64,000 nt of DNA from Stratiolaelaps scimitus (Eukaryota; Arthropoda; Arachnida; Mesostigmata; Laelapidae), in the NCBI GenBank assembly GCA_019614645.1, contig JABWDB010000002.1, positions 25,223,501 to 25,287,500 of the forward strand. The letters are read 5' to 3'. Shown piece after piece: positions 24,464 to 36,173 of the stretch. How positions within the stretch are numbered: the stretch's first letter is position 1; each line of letters opens with the position of its first letter. Below the pieces are notes generated by a model. It was not told where the DNA came from, made no database searches, and was given only the letters and a program-made list of their open reading frames with translations. Position numbers and translations under genes: made by a program.

Positions 24464-26252
24464 GTAAGTCGTTGGCATTGTTCATTTTGGCCGACAGTCA
24501 TTCTTGTTGGCCATAGAAAAGCACGTTTCTAAATTAAAACTACTAATTATTGTGCTAAATTCGCCGATTTGTAGAGCATACGAGAGACCAGCATATCACC
24601 TGAAATGCTTGGTAAATTAATTAGCTAGAATGAAGTAAAAAACAACCTCCAGCTGCGTCGACTCTACCTGCTTCAATTGGTCATCTTGACAACGATCTCA
24701 TAACATTATACTTTCAGAGTCCACCAGCATGCTCATCCAAGGGGAGATCATCACATAGAGCGAGAAAGAGATGAAGAGACTCGAAGAGATGCGTGAGTAG
24801 TTGAGAGCGAACAGAAGGCAGAGGCCTAGAAATGGCGTTCATGAAGAGAAGAAGATTCAATGAACAAAAACAGCTACCTATCTACCCCAGACACATATAC
24901 GATTCACCCAAACGATCTCAGCTTGCCGATCGCCCTCCCTGTCCAAAGTTTTGGTTGTCTTCCACTGCGCGCGTCGGATCTGGCGATATCCGATTCATCT
25001 GGGGGGTTGAATCTCGGTTGAGCGCGGCGATCCTGTCAGAAGGCCGTTGTGATTGTAAGGACACCGACAGAATTATTACAGAGTAGAGTAGGACACCTAA
25101 ATTAGATCTGATAGAATACGAAGGCAATCGGAATTATCTGACCGACAGCGAGCTGTATAGAGAAATATACGGACATGGACTTAGTTCCCTATCTCTCGTT
25201 GCCGCCGCCCAATTCGACTCCCGCCAATATATAGGTGTTACAGCATTGGTGTGCTGCAGCAGCAACCGCGGAACAATTGCCAACACTGTTCTACTACTGT
25301 ACGCTACTCCAGTAGTCTCGTAGCCCGCTCTGTGACTAAACCTACTACAACTCCCCAAGCGACTATGGCTCCGACTACCCATTGCACCCGGACGCCTATA
25401 CGCGCGCACGTTGCATTGTATTGCATGGCGTGTCGATGTCTCGTCTTCACTCTGTCTATGTATCCATGTATAATAGCGCTGCGAGTCTATCAGTCTCTCT
25501 GCCTGTCTGCCTGCGGTGTCTGTGGCGAGAGTATTCGTCTAGCGCCGGTGGAGGTGGGTGATGGTAGACTGAATGTCTCTATGGGCGCGTCGGTGAGCGT
25601 GTGTGTCTGTGTGTAACTGAGTGCGCGCGACTGTTTCACTCTATTGTGTTCAGAGAAAGCGAGCATAAGCGCTCGACATTACGCTGAAAGGGAGAGAGAG
25701 AGAGATTCGCCAAAGCAGTTCAATGTAGTTCGTTCGGCGGGGGTCGGCTGGCGATCGACTGGGGAGTTCGAAAGGACGTGTCGGGATTTTCGTCTGGAGC
25801 CAGAGGTTGCAGAGGACGATGAAAGTCTGCCTGCTTGCTGACTGACGAGCTGAGAAGTCTATAACGGAGACTGTCGTAGACTAAGGATAAAGGACGGGAA
25901 CGAATCGTCAGACGCGCGCGATGCTACTCGATGGATCAAACTGGAGCTGGATGGGGAAGGCGGCTTTTTAACTTTAGTTGTAGACAGCTTAAAGGTGACT
26001 ATAGTTGTAGTAGAAACAGTAGTAGCAGTGCCTGCGTCTATTTAGATAGGTAACGATTTTTGTCGTTTCGTTCCGCGAACGCTGGAAATGAAATGCAAGC
26101 TAAGCCAAAGCTAGTGGCATTAATGCTGATTTTGAATAGAAGTCATTCACTGATATATGGCAGACTTCTTTCAGGTACCAGAGAGTGATATGTTGATTTA
26201 TAGTTCTTCGATTTACTGAAACTACCGAAGAGAATTTGACTTTTGGAAACAG

Positions 26253-26392
26253 TGGAAGATATTTTCTCTAAAATGTTACATCTCTGTATATTCTATTTAT
26301 ACGTATACTTGTTGTGTATATTTGCGTGTGACGTATACATTTACAAATTTAAGATCTCGAAAGTCATCGATCATTTATCACGTGATCTGCGG
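26253..26392 (+). CDS. Candidate internal exon with a possible membrane segment
   Basis: The acceptor ends in ggaaacag at 26252 and the donor is gtaagctg at 26393. The 140-base interval is open when entered in phase 1 and leaves in phase 0. It reads EDIFSKML, then a strongly hydrophobic stretch LCIFYLYVYLLCIFACDVYI, then a polar KFKISKVIDHLSRDLR. That pattern resembles a membrane helix with a basic tail. AT-rich non-coding DNA also translates into Phe/Tyr/Ile-rich runs, so this is weak evidence. Confidence 0.2.
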
Positions 26393-27422
26393 GTAAGCTG
26401 TAGTCCCTCATATTTGCTATATTGTAGAAAATACAGCTATATGCTGGCAGTGTATGGTATTCTGCCAATATACTCTGGTCAGGTCCCGACAGTACCAAGA
26501 AGCTAATGCGATGGCCTGTATCTTTTTGTTCTGTTCCGTTCTCGAACGGAGTTCCCCTCGTTGAGGGCAGAGAGAAGATATGAGACCTCCAACTGCTCTC
26601 CGTTGCTGGACAATGTTTCAGCCCTACCACATTCGCACGTTGTGGATCCGCGACAGAGTCCCTGGTTGTGGCCGCCAACTTAGACCTGAGCCGAAAAACG
26701 CCATCCGAAGGGGAGAATAGATGAAGCTAGACAACAGGTGGAAATGGAGTGCAGACCTTGTTGGCTGTTTTGTCTTCTGTGCTTGCTTCAAAACAACTGT
26801 TTATACATATGAGCTCATACAAAACAGAACCCTATGAATATCTGACAGCGAATCAGATATCTCTAGGCCTCGTTGAGCTGCATCTACAGTTGGCCTGAAT
26901 GGGATTTCTGCTAGTGCATAGCGTGACACTTTTGTCACTTGAGGACCTTGAGGGCCAACAACACGACCATAAAAAAAGGAGACGTCTTATGTTACTCCTA
27001 CCTGCCACTTGTATTGCCGTCTCCTTTTACTCTATGCAGTTTCCACAAACTCGAACTGACCCTATATCCACAAGCTAATGTGCCGGCTGACCTCGATTCT
27101 AAAAACAACCAATACGCAAGCGGCTTAGACCACCAAAACGGATTCAGGAGCAGCATCGTCATCATCTTCAATACAGTCGCTGTTCAACCAGGATCTATAA
27201 CGCCCATCATATGTTCTGGATAAAGCGGGAAATGTGTTCCCCCCGATCGAACAGTGTCAGTATTTCAACAAGCACTGCGGACAACCAGGGCTAGAATAGT
27301 GATTTGTGCCAAACATATGATAAGGGCGGCATAACTGAGCTCGTTGAAGGGGCAGCATAACAGTGAATCTGTGACTCCACCACAGCCAGTGTCAGCACAT
27401 GTAAACTAGTTCACCAGAGCGA

Positions 27423-27446
27423 AGTTGACCGCTTTGGTCAACTCTG
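27423..27446 (+). repeat. Short inverted repeat
   Basis: agttgacc and ggtcaact separated by five bases. The outer cagag and ctctg can extend the stem if the inner bases bulge. Small; function unknown. Confidence 0.35.
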
Positions 27447-29408
27447 CTGTGACACGAACTGCTCTGTTGAACAATAGGCGCGAATGAGCCGGAGAATGCG
27501 CCACTCGCTCAGGCGGACTCTATGTTGAAATGGCATTTCACGTTTATAATAACTGGAACAAACGCGATAAATAGAACACAGTTGTCGGTTATGTTAGACT
27601 CAACTTCCTTCTGCTTATATCGTCTGTGCTCTCAATCTCCTGTCGACAGGCGATAGGCGCACTTAGCTCAAAGATCAACCACAACAATGAAACGGAACCA
27701 ATATATAATAACTTGTTTGTCACATAATACAAAGCTGGCGTGGTTAAGTTCGCACACATGCTGAACTGTTGATAACCCACTCTAGTTTTCATGTCCAGGC
27801 ATGATCAGGACTGGCATCAACAGTGAGCAGATGCCTTGTTCGTTTCGCTTGAGCGGTGTTCGATATCTCACGAGAACGTCTGTTAATGCCATATTTCAAA
27901 ATCGCCGCGATCACTCACGCCATCTGTAGAACGCAGATATTTCAACGTACATATTCTAAGACATATTCTAGGCGTATGCTTTATTTTTAACGACGCAGTG
28001 CTTCCTTCCAGTTTTGTAGGCTGCCTATGCACGTCTTAACATATTGCCTCTTACAAAATCTATTTGCCTTTATAAGCTCGTGCGAGTATACAAGTCCATG
28101 ATTTTCTGTCACGAAAACAGCAATAACAAACACTCTTCGATACCCAGTCTAACAAAGTGAGCTGTTCCAAATCGCTGCATCTAAAACTAAGCATGGAGTT
28201 CGAGAAAACGGGGCAAATAAAATACGACACTTTTCTCTGCTGCTTCGGGGCGCTTCTCTGGCGAGCTATCGAGAGATTAACAAATCACTAGCTGGATGTT
28301 ACACCCTATCAGAATATTTAGGCTGACATTTGTCCCGTTCAAATGTCACTTTCAAGCGGCAGCTCTGACTGTTAGCCGATACAGTAGTCGACTTGGCCTT
28401 TTTTGGTTCGACGGCGCCCCTCGTAGACACAACAACGTTCGTCTGACAGTTTCCGACCATCGGACGAGTAACGCCGGCAGCGCGACAAAGAGATCGATTA
28501 TCAAAAGCGTCCGTCTGATCAAACAGGCCCCGATGAAGAATTGTTGACACAATCCTTTTGTTGCTTATCTATTGTAAAGCAAATGCATCCAGAGGTCGTT
28601 CCGATGACTTAATTGGATACACGGTAGATTAACTCGTCCATTCGAGAAGAATTTCCAATACGTAATTTACAAGCGTAAAGTGTCCTAATTACCGCCTAAT
28701 GATCGGATTTATTTGCCAACATGCGTGGTTTTCAGCTTACTTAACAGTTAAATCAATTCGGAAGTTAGATTGTTGTCGACGCGCAATCAAGCTTTGTGTG
28801 TTCGTCTTTCTTTTTGGCACTCAAATTGTTAAGGAGCAAGTTTCATATGTAATACCATCGTAGAGTGGCACCTAAATACGTTCACATTCTTTGAGATTTC
28901 CTGAAGTATTACTCGGTGTGGTTGTCTCACTGTGTGTGCAAGTAAACATTATAAAAAAAACACCCTTTGATGATCATTGTTATTGTCACCTATTAGATAC
29001 AAACTTAATGTATATTTATTGTTCACCTAAGTTACAAGCATGTGTCTATGTTTGTTTATGTGGTGACTTGTTATCATACGAATGGCTTGGATTACTACTA
29101 TATTATATTGCAATATTACCGGGCAGCTTGTAATGGAGCTGTTTAATAAGCCGATTTCTCAACTAATCAATTTACAGAGAAATTGACAACGTAGTTCATT
29201 TAACGAATATATTTGACTTGGCTTCTCCACAACATTTCATCTGAAAGGCGCCTTAATCAAGTCATTAGCTATAAAGACTTCATTGCTGATGTCGTTGGGG
29301 AAGCATCGGAAGAGAGGAGGGAAGAATGAAGTGAAGGGGAGTGAAGCGTCTATCCTTCACCGCGAAGTCGATAAATACATTTCTAATTTTCAAAAGCACC
29401 AGTTCCCT

Positions 29409-29432
29409 TCTCTCTCCCTCTCTCTCTCTCTA
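29409..29432 (+). repeat. (TC)n microsatellite, interrupted
   Basis: Pyrimidine dinucleotide run with one ccc interruption, about 300 bases before the CpG-rich block of the signal-peptide gene. A similar short run (ctctctctcccttt) follows at about 29590. Confidence 0.8.
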
Positions 29433-29699
29433 TAAGCACCTGGCTAGAAACCGCCAGACCAAGCAATTCCAGTTGGCCGTACTAATATATAGTATATCAC
29501 CCCTTTATAGCGGCGCGAGTTCTCTTGAGCACTTTTACCTCAGTCATTCCCTAATTTACCTATTGGCGCCACACGAAAATACCTTTCAGACTCTCTCTCC
29601 CTTTCTCTAGAGAGACATCCTCCTTACGTCTTAATCAGGCCGACTACCAGTGCAAGCAGGGACATATGACCCACTTGCGAGCAGTAGCACCATCAATGC

Positions 29700-30779
29700 A
29701 CTGCCCCTGCACCACCTACGAACATGTTCCGTTCTCGGATTTGAACCTGCAGTCAAAATTTAGATATGCTCGTGGGTCTTTGAAGCCGCGTGTTTTTGCG
29801 CGCCCCTTTGCTCCGTGGCTCTCTTCGATCCTCTCTCGTCCCTTCGGCCTGTACAACGAAAGCGCTCGGTAAACTCTGCTATCCGACGTGAGTGCGCTGC
29901 GATGTCTCACCCCGCGGGCGGGGGTTCGCGCGCGCGCCTCTTTTTAGAATGAACGGGACGTCGTTAATTTTTCTCCTTCGTTTTGCCCTCAACTCCCCTC
30001 GTTTGGGGCAATTCGCTTCGCCCAGCGCTTGGCTCAACGGGAGCCCTTGCTGCCCTCACCAGCCAGTCCCCGTTCAACCGGCCTTCCTCCACTGCCTCCG
30101 AACTGACCCATTCGTTTACCTCCTATGCGCGCTGCGTTTTAATTACAACAACGAGCTACCACCGCCACCACCACAATTCGCCTCCGGTGCCTGCTTGGGG
30201 CGGACCGAGGCTGCTGTCTTTCGAAGCTGTTGGTTGCCCCCACCATGCTCATAGCCCGGTTCAAAACGATGGCTCTATCGCTCTCCACTCTGCCATAGTA
30301 TTATACATTGGCAGGGCCCCTTGCCGTTTTTTCGTTCCTTCTTCGGTTCACCCACCCTTGCTGCTGCCCGTGCAATTTTCTTCCTCGGCGGAGCGTATAC
30401 TCGGGGTCCGACTGCACAACCAGCGAGTCCACAGCAGCAGTCAACTCATACGCATCCGACTAGAGAGCGAAGACTGGACTGAAGATCACTCTGTGCACTA
30501 CAACCTTCTCCTTTGGCTACCCTTCCCCGGTGATAGCGGCTCGGGCCTCTCCCAACAAGCCGTGTCCTCTCCACGATCGGACAGACCCACAGCAGGGTCT
30601 CTCTCCCCCTCAGGGGTTCTGACAGATCTTCTCCTCAGAGTCAGAGTGGATTGTCAACACCGCAGGGAGAGGAGGGTCGCGTCCGACTTGGACCGAGCCG
30701 CGCGCCAACCGCGTGTAATGGTGACTGGATTACAACGCAGCCAGCTGGCTTCTCGTGGCTAAACGAACGTGGCGGCGCT
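29700..30779 (+). promoter_or_regulatory. CpG-rich block upstream of the signal-peptide gene (putative promoter/5' UTR)
   Basis: This is one of the most CpG-rich stretches in the window, including ccgcgggcgggggttcgcg near 29912 and repeated CG-containing 8-mers. It lies directly upstream of the putative 5' exon. No convincing TATA box or initiator stands out, which would suit a dispersed or TATA-less start, but the placement is inferred from position only. A 260-codon open frame (29983-30762, +) runs through it. That frame is rich in Ser, Pro, Arg and Leu and shows no domain I recognise, so I take it as a product of low stop density rather than a protein. Confidence 0.3.
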
Positions 30780-31070
30780 CGATCTACTTCTTCTTTCTAT
30801 CTACTAGAAAATACTGCGACTTGCTGAGTGTCGCCTGCACGTAGCTGACAAAGCCTCGCCGTATTACGACCATCTCCGGTCGTTGCCTATTGATTGCAGG
30901 CTGGCGACCTTCTAAAGAAAAGTGTGTGTTGTGTACGTCTATCTATGTTCAGTAGCTGCTTGTGTCGAGAAGTCTGAAGGATTTTGCCGCAACTACGTGA
31001 CTATCGAACCACTATTATTACTTACATAAGTCAAGAAAAAAGGACTCGGAACAATGGCTGGACGTGGCTA
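30780..31070 (+). other. Putative 5' untranslated exon, 3' end at 31070
   Basis: The sequence ATGGCTGGACGTGGCTA is followed directly by gtgagtacaa, a near-consensus donor at 31071, and it sits 656 bases upstream of the clean acceptor at 31726. The upstream edge given here is arbitrary: the exon could begin anywhere in the CpG-rich block that starts near 29.7 kb. No transcript evidence is available, and only the donor is well supported. The short frame MAGRGY would run in phase into the small upstream ORF of the next exon. Confidence 0.35.
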
Positions 31071-31726
31071 GTGAGTACAACGTTTTAAGCGCGCTCTATT
31101 AAGGCCGTACCCGGTGGACTCCGATTTACGACTGAGGGCGGCTGTGAGAGCAAGCGGACCATAGGTGAAGTGAAGAGGAAAATTAGAACGTTGTCGTGAG
31201 AACATCGAGTCCTTTGTTGCAAATCCAATCAAAGTGGTGATATTGTGGCTTAGATGTATTTCGCCTGTTCTTCTGTGTGGTCTCAATGTGCAGTATGTGT
31301 GTGTAACGTATGCATAGAGAGAGGCGTATACTTCTACCTCTCGCTGTCTAAGTGCTATGTGCTTCAGGTGTGTTCTTAAATCGGACGTATTTGCCGTCTG
31401 ACTGGATAATTAGTGGAGTTAGCAAATGTATTTTTACACAGTGCGAGTGCCGTGCGTGAGTCCCTTGTTACATTAGCGTTTTTGCTTACGCAAAAAGTGG
31501 GCCTATGAGAGAAGCCTTGAGGATTGTGGATACTATTTAATCGTTGTGCTGTGCGATACTAACGATATTGGATATTATAAGGGGCGTTGGGAGGCAGCGA
31601 GTGGTCGTTGTACCGTGTGGTGGTAAAGGTGCTATGGATGGATTTTTCCCGTTTCACTAAGGAAGATATACATTGTCGGGTTTAAAGGTGCGCTATAGGT
31701 GCGCGACATACTCTTGTTTCCCTCAG
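31071..31726 (+). other. Putative first intron of the signal-peptide gene
   Basis: Bounded by gtgagtacaa at the left and ctcttgtttccctcag at the right, both strong splice signals in the right order. The interior is of mixed composition with frequent stops and no long frame. No other feature is visible. Confidence 0.35.
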
Positions 31727-31826
31727 CATGGAATACGACAATGGTGCCGATAGCCGAAGCACCACCAACAGCAGTACCACCGACAAAGGAAAAAAGCACG
31801 GCGTTAATCAATGCGAGTGAGGATCG
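31727..31826 (+). other. 5' untranslated part of the same exon, with a small upstream ORF (31728-31820)
   Basis: The exon starts just after ctcttgtttccctcag, a textbook pyrimidine-rich acceptor ending at 31726. An ATG lies one base into the exon and opens a 30-codon frame that begins MEYDNGADSRSTTNSSTTDK and stops at 31818-31820, six bases before ATG 31827. If the upstream exon ending at 31070 is spliced on, its own ATG (31054) joins this small frame without a break. The arrangement would let an upstream ORF limit translation of the main protein. A frame this short may be meaningless, so the exon boundary is better supported than the uORF. Confidence 0.45.
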
Positions 31827-32073
31827 ATGTGGAAGCTGGCGGGAGCTCGTGAGCCAGGTGAACGGAGAGGAGACATTCGTAAGCGGGTGATGCGAGAACC
31901 GCTGCGAGCGCGCCTGAACACCGAAGGTCCTACAAACGTGTTTAGTATGCGGACAACAAGGACGACAATTCAGCGGCTGGTTCATCTGCCGGTTTTGTGG
32001 CAGCAGCTGCTGCTTCTGTTTATCTGTTTGGGCCAATTACCGGCTCCAGGATGCGCAAGTCTTCGCGCAAAAG
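31827..32073 (+). CDS. First coding exon of a secreted or membrane protein (signal peptide)
   Basis: Partial CDS, first coding exon only. The frame opens at ATG 31827; a second in-frame ATG at 31947 has A at -3 and puts the signal peptide near the N-terminus, so it is the more likely start. From 31947 the protein begins MRTTRTTIQRLVHLPVLW, followed by the hydrophobic core QQLLLLFICLG and a PAPGCAS stretch that looks like a signal-peptidase site. The exon ends in AAAAG followed by gtgagta, a strong donor, leaving the frame in phase 1. Reading on past the donor gives stop-rich AT-rich sequence, as expected for an intron. Known: such short signal-peptide exons followed by a very large first intron are common in arthropod cell-surface receptors and adhesion proteins. 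Inferred: this gene encodes a secretory-pathway protein. Nothing in this exon identifies the family. Confidence 0.6.
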
Positions 32074-33198
32074 GTGAGTACTATCTGCTAGCACTGTATG
32101 TAGGAGTACATTGTTTGTCTGAAGTACTTTATTATAATGAGGCACACAATTATCTGTATTTGATGTCAACGTTTGTGTGAGCGTGCCAGGTAGCGTGTAG
32201 CGCTTCTGTGGACTAGATCCGAACAACCAATTATTGGGTAATTGTGGTACAATATTGGTTATTGTGACCATCGCAGGAGCCAATCATTGAATTCTGAGCT
32301 GCGTTGACAATTAGTTAGTTCGGTCGCTTTTGATTAGTAACGTATAGTTATGGTATTTTTTTCCGAAGTCAACGAAGAGCACCTTCATTTAAGTAAAAAA
32401 TTGACAATTAACAATTGGCCTGCTGAATATGATAGTGTAACGTGTTGATTCCACTTTTACTCGACTTACACAGGCGATTTTGTATTATCATAATTGTTTA
32501 CGGTCGTTAATAGTTATATGAGTCGCGCATCTAAAATCCAGTTTCAAATGACGGTCAAAGGACAGGATAAATTCTCTATTGTCGAAGTGAAATGTTCTTG
32601 TTTGAAGGTGACACAACAGGAAGGAGGGTCCTATGCTTCAATCTCATCTTTCAATATATGTATAGTGCCATATATGAAAGAGATTTAGCACGAAGCGATA
32701 TAATTAGGCATATATCACACTACAGTTACTAACCAGACCTACGTGACAAGTGAATCTAAAATTTCTCTAGCTGTCATATGATACCCGAATTGGCATGGAT
32801 TGGATCAGTTACTCAAGTGCGTTTCTATCTGACTGCATTTGTATCCATATTTACATGATAAATTGAGCCAGATTACGGAGGCTTCCATGTCCGCCGATTT
32901 TCAACATACGTCAATTGTCGGTAGCTGCAAGATAATGTATATACACAGGCACGTATATATGTATGAACTGTATATACCTATTTAACTATGTATTCGCAGC
33001 CGTCTGTGGTTACACCACTAGAAGGATACGTGGAGGTGGCCTGTGAAGTTCACCAAAACACGGACGTTTTGAGTGCCTATTTACATGAAGTTCAGTTAGT
33101 GAAGCTCCGAAGTGTGAGCTCCCGCACTCTGCAATGAAATGAGTATAGTCCGGTAGTAAGCAGTATCCCATGTCCGTATACGGCGACGAAGTACTCAC

Positions 33199-33273
33199 TG
33201 CGCTACGCTGCCCGCCTCGAGCGCGCTCAAGCGTGCCACGTAGTGCGCCCTGAACCTCCAGCCATTTTGACAT
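33199..33273 (-). CDS. Candidate 75-base exon starting with ATG, minus strand
   Basis: On the minus strand the sequence cgctttgtgtgctag, a fair acceptor, is followed at once by ATG and 25 open codons: MSKWLEVQGALRGTLERARG then GQRSA. Then comes gtgagtacttc, a strong donor. The length is a multiple of three. The ATG could be an initiator or internal. The encoded peptide is amphipathic and matches no family I recognise. It is antiparallel to the signal-peptide gene and about 1.1 kb into its putative large intron, so it would be a nested or unrelated gene. Confidence 0.2.
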
Positions 33274-34047
33274 CTAGCACACAAAGCGACTTTCCAACCT
33301 CTACAATACTGTCGTCCATCAATATATTGTTAATCATGGGTCATCTCTAGTGACCAGAGCTGGCACATGCTGCCGGAGCTAACGGGACCGTGAGCAACGA
33401 GTTTATGGCCTTGGAGACCGCCCACTTGCTATTCTTGGTGAATTGTTAATTAGCTAGAGTGTCGCTTTTGTTCATTAATCGGCACGCCGTTCTCGGTTGT
33501 ACCGGTGACTGGCTTAATTTGAGCGGGTACACTTCTAGCAAATCAGTGTCCGCACCTTTCATATCACCAGGCCGTGATTCAGCCTGTGTACGCTCAACGC
33601 CGTGTACGTTTGACCTGTAAGGGAACTGAAGAACAATTTCATCTATATGTGGGTGTTCTGTGAATTGCTATTGTCCAGCGCTGCCAGTGCCCCTGAGCTA
33701 CGATTAAACTGCAATGTATTATAAATAAAGCGTACGAAGGTAGTGATTTCATGCGATCGAAAACTTTGTAGTACCTGTTAAATGCATCTTGCACAAACGC
33801 TTTGCTGTCATTTTGCAATCTATATCTGCTCTATATCTCCTTCGACGTAACAGATATTGACAACAGAACCGGTTCAGCTGGTTGTCCTCTGAGCATTGAA
33901 CAGCGATGGAACCATGATAAAAGGAATAATGGAATTAGTTGTATTGACTAATCAGTCACGTAAGTGTTTTAATTTTTCCCGCATTTTTTCATTTAACACT
34001 GCGCGATGATATAGCGAATCAAAATTTCTCCAGCGAAACCAGGAGGC

Positions 34048-34063
34048 TATTATTATTATTATT
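34048..34063 (+). repeat. Short (TAT)n microsatellite
   Basis: About five units, in AT-rich DNA. Confidence 0.7.
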
Positions 34064-36149
34064 CATCTGTATATCGTTCATGTGTCCGTCATCCATCCGT
34101 TCATTGGTGGTACAACCTAAAAGCAGCGATCACATGAACCGACAACAATACAAACAACCGAGGCGGTTGTTGTTGTTGCCTGGGCGGTAGCAGTCGGCTC
34201 CGTCGTATGTCAGGGGATTTGCAATATGTGTACACAACAACGGACCCAACTCTGGCAGCCGGCATTGCTTGAGGGAGCTATCTCCCCTTGATGCAATGTC
34301 TCGGTGCCGCTGTCTTGTGTGAGATGGGACTCGACGAGGACGAGGCTCCCTTTCGGGATTTCGTTTTGGGCTGGGTAAGGGGTATCTGTTTATATAAAAC
34401 ATCTCCTTCGAGCTCCCACCCCCAGCCCCTACTACCTCAATACTAAGCCAAGCCGTCGTGTGTGTGTTTGGTCGCTAAACTCCACGGAGCGCTAAACATA
34501 ACCTATGTTACCACTACCGCTATGATTTTCGTGATTTTCTCGCACATCCGAGCGGTAGACGTCACAGGCGATCCAACGAAGGTCAGGCACCTTGTTAGTG
34601 GGTGCCTTAGAATCGTATGCACTACATATACGTTCATTCATATGTATACCCGTATATATGTACATTAGGAGAGATGCAAGAAGAGAAGGAAACATTGCAT
34701 ATTCAGCATTGTATCTATCTATTTGTCTATTGCTATCCGAGATAAATAGATGGATACAGCAGTTCAGAACAGAACAGGTATTGTTGTCCGTGTCGACGTT
34801 CACAACGATGGATGACAATGTGTAAAATATGCACACTCGAGGACGTTCGAACGGTCCTCATCGTTTATGCGCATTAGCTCATCGTCGCCGTCGAGACGGT
34901 GGGCGTCATACGGGATATCTGTATCCTGATGCACGTCTGTGTACTGCTGGATCCTATCAGGATATCTAGGTGTATAGAAGACTCGTGCCTAGTTAGATCC
35001 CATTTTTATCATATAGCAGCCACCATAAGCAGCGCTTATACCAACGAATGTGTGTATATTGTTGGACGTGATTTGCTGATCGGCATAACAGCCTTGTATA
35101 TCGAGCCTAATATTCCGCATATGTACAACTCCACTGTACCGTGCAAACAGAGCTATTTTTTAGAGTGGTTCTTCATCATATAATTATTGAATAGAAAGAA
35201 AGTCGAAGATGTGTATTATATTGTTCCGTAGGTGTTATTACGTTACATACTCACTAATATGTTTCACGGAGACTATATCGATACGAATACTATAAGCCAG
35301 CCGTATAATAGTAAACACAGTGATAGCAGGTAATGTTGGCTGAGCCCGAAAACCTTTAACCTTTAACCTAAGCAGGTAATAACAGACTGCCTGGACACGC
35401 TATTCCTTCATTCAATTTTGCCCCTTGTTCTCGGCGTTTCCCTTCTGAAATCAATTCAGAGAAGTGCTATTTGATTTGTGATTTTCATATACCTGTTTAA
35501 CACAGTTCTTGAAGGACGAGAACTAGCTATGTTGGGATATATTCGAGACTTTCGAATTTCTCACACCTCAGTGTTTCACGAAGATCCTATCCCTGGGTAA
35601 GACTGGCACCCCTTCTTTCATCATCCAGTCAAGAGCTGAGCGTTATTGGGTCAATTCGAACGACTCGACTCGTCTACCCCGCCTCCCTCTGATCTAGCTG
35701 CTGGTTTAGTTGGGTTTGAGCAAATCCTCAGAGCAGACGGAGCACGAAGGCCAGCCCACTGACGTGGTAAAAGAAGCTAAAGAAGCGAAGGCCGGAGACG
35801 AACGTCGACCCACCGTTGTTTCAGTGGTCCCGTTTTTTTGCCTTGTTCCTAATCCACTCGTCCGGCCGCTTCCGTGTGCCCGACCCTCTGTCGCCTCTTT
35901 CTAAGTCCTACCGAGCTCATGCTGGGTAGAACTCCTGTGCTCGAGAAAGTCGCAAAACGAATGACGTCTTCGGAAGAAGGGCGACCGAAGGACCGAGCTC
36001 AGAAACAGGGACAGCGCAAACCTATGTAGAGCATATGGGGCCGCTGTGAGAACTGGATTTTGGTTTTGCTTACGTTGAGTTCCTCCTCCCTCGACACGAT
36101 TGGCCATGGTGCCAATCAGTTGTGCTGCGTCTGCTGATGTTGCCCCCCA

Positions 36150-36173
36150 CTCTCTCTCTCTCTCTCTCTCTCT
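36150..36173 (+). repeat. (TC)12 microsatellite
   Basis: Perfect tc run inside a GC-richer block (35.6-36.6 kb). It could act as a GAGA-factor target on the minus strand; that is inference only. Confidence 0.9.

Larger units (their letters stand above)
24464..29699. other. Non-coding, AT-rich with one GC-richer block
   Basis: 25.2-25.95 kb is GC-richer and has a GA run at about 25692-25705. acatattctaag is tandemly doubled near 27949-27972. The rest is AT-rich with dense stops except for the candidate exon at 26.25 kb. Confidence 0.4.

Noticed and set aside
34388..34400. TATA-like tttatataaaac
   Set aside because: No start site, initiator or coding exon can be placed downstream; TA-rich words are common here. 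The same applies to ttatataaag at about 12277.
35350..35372. acctttaacctttaaccta, reminiscent of telomeric repeat
   Set aside because: Only about three units and the wrong unit for arthropod TTAGG.
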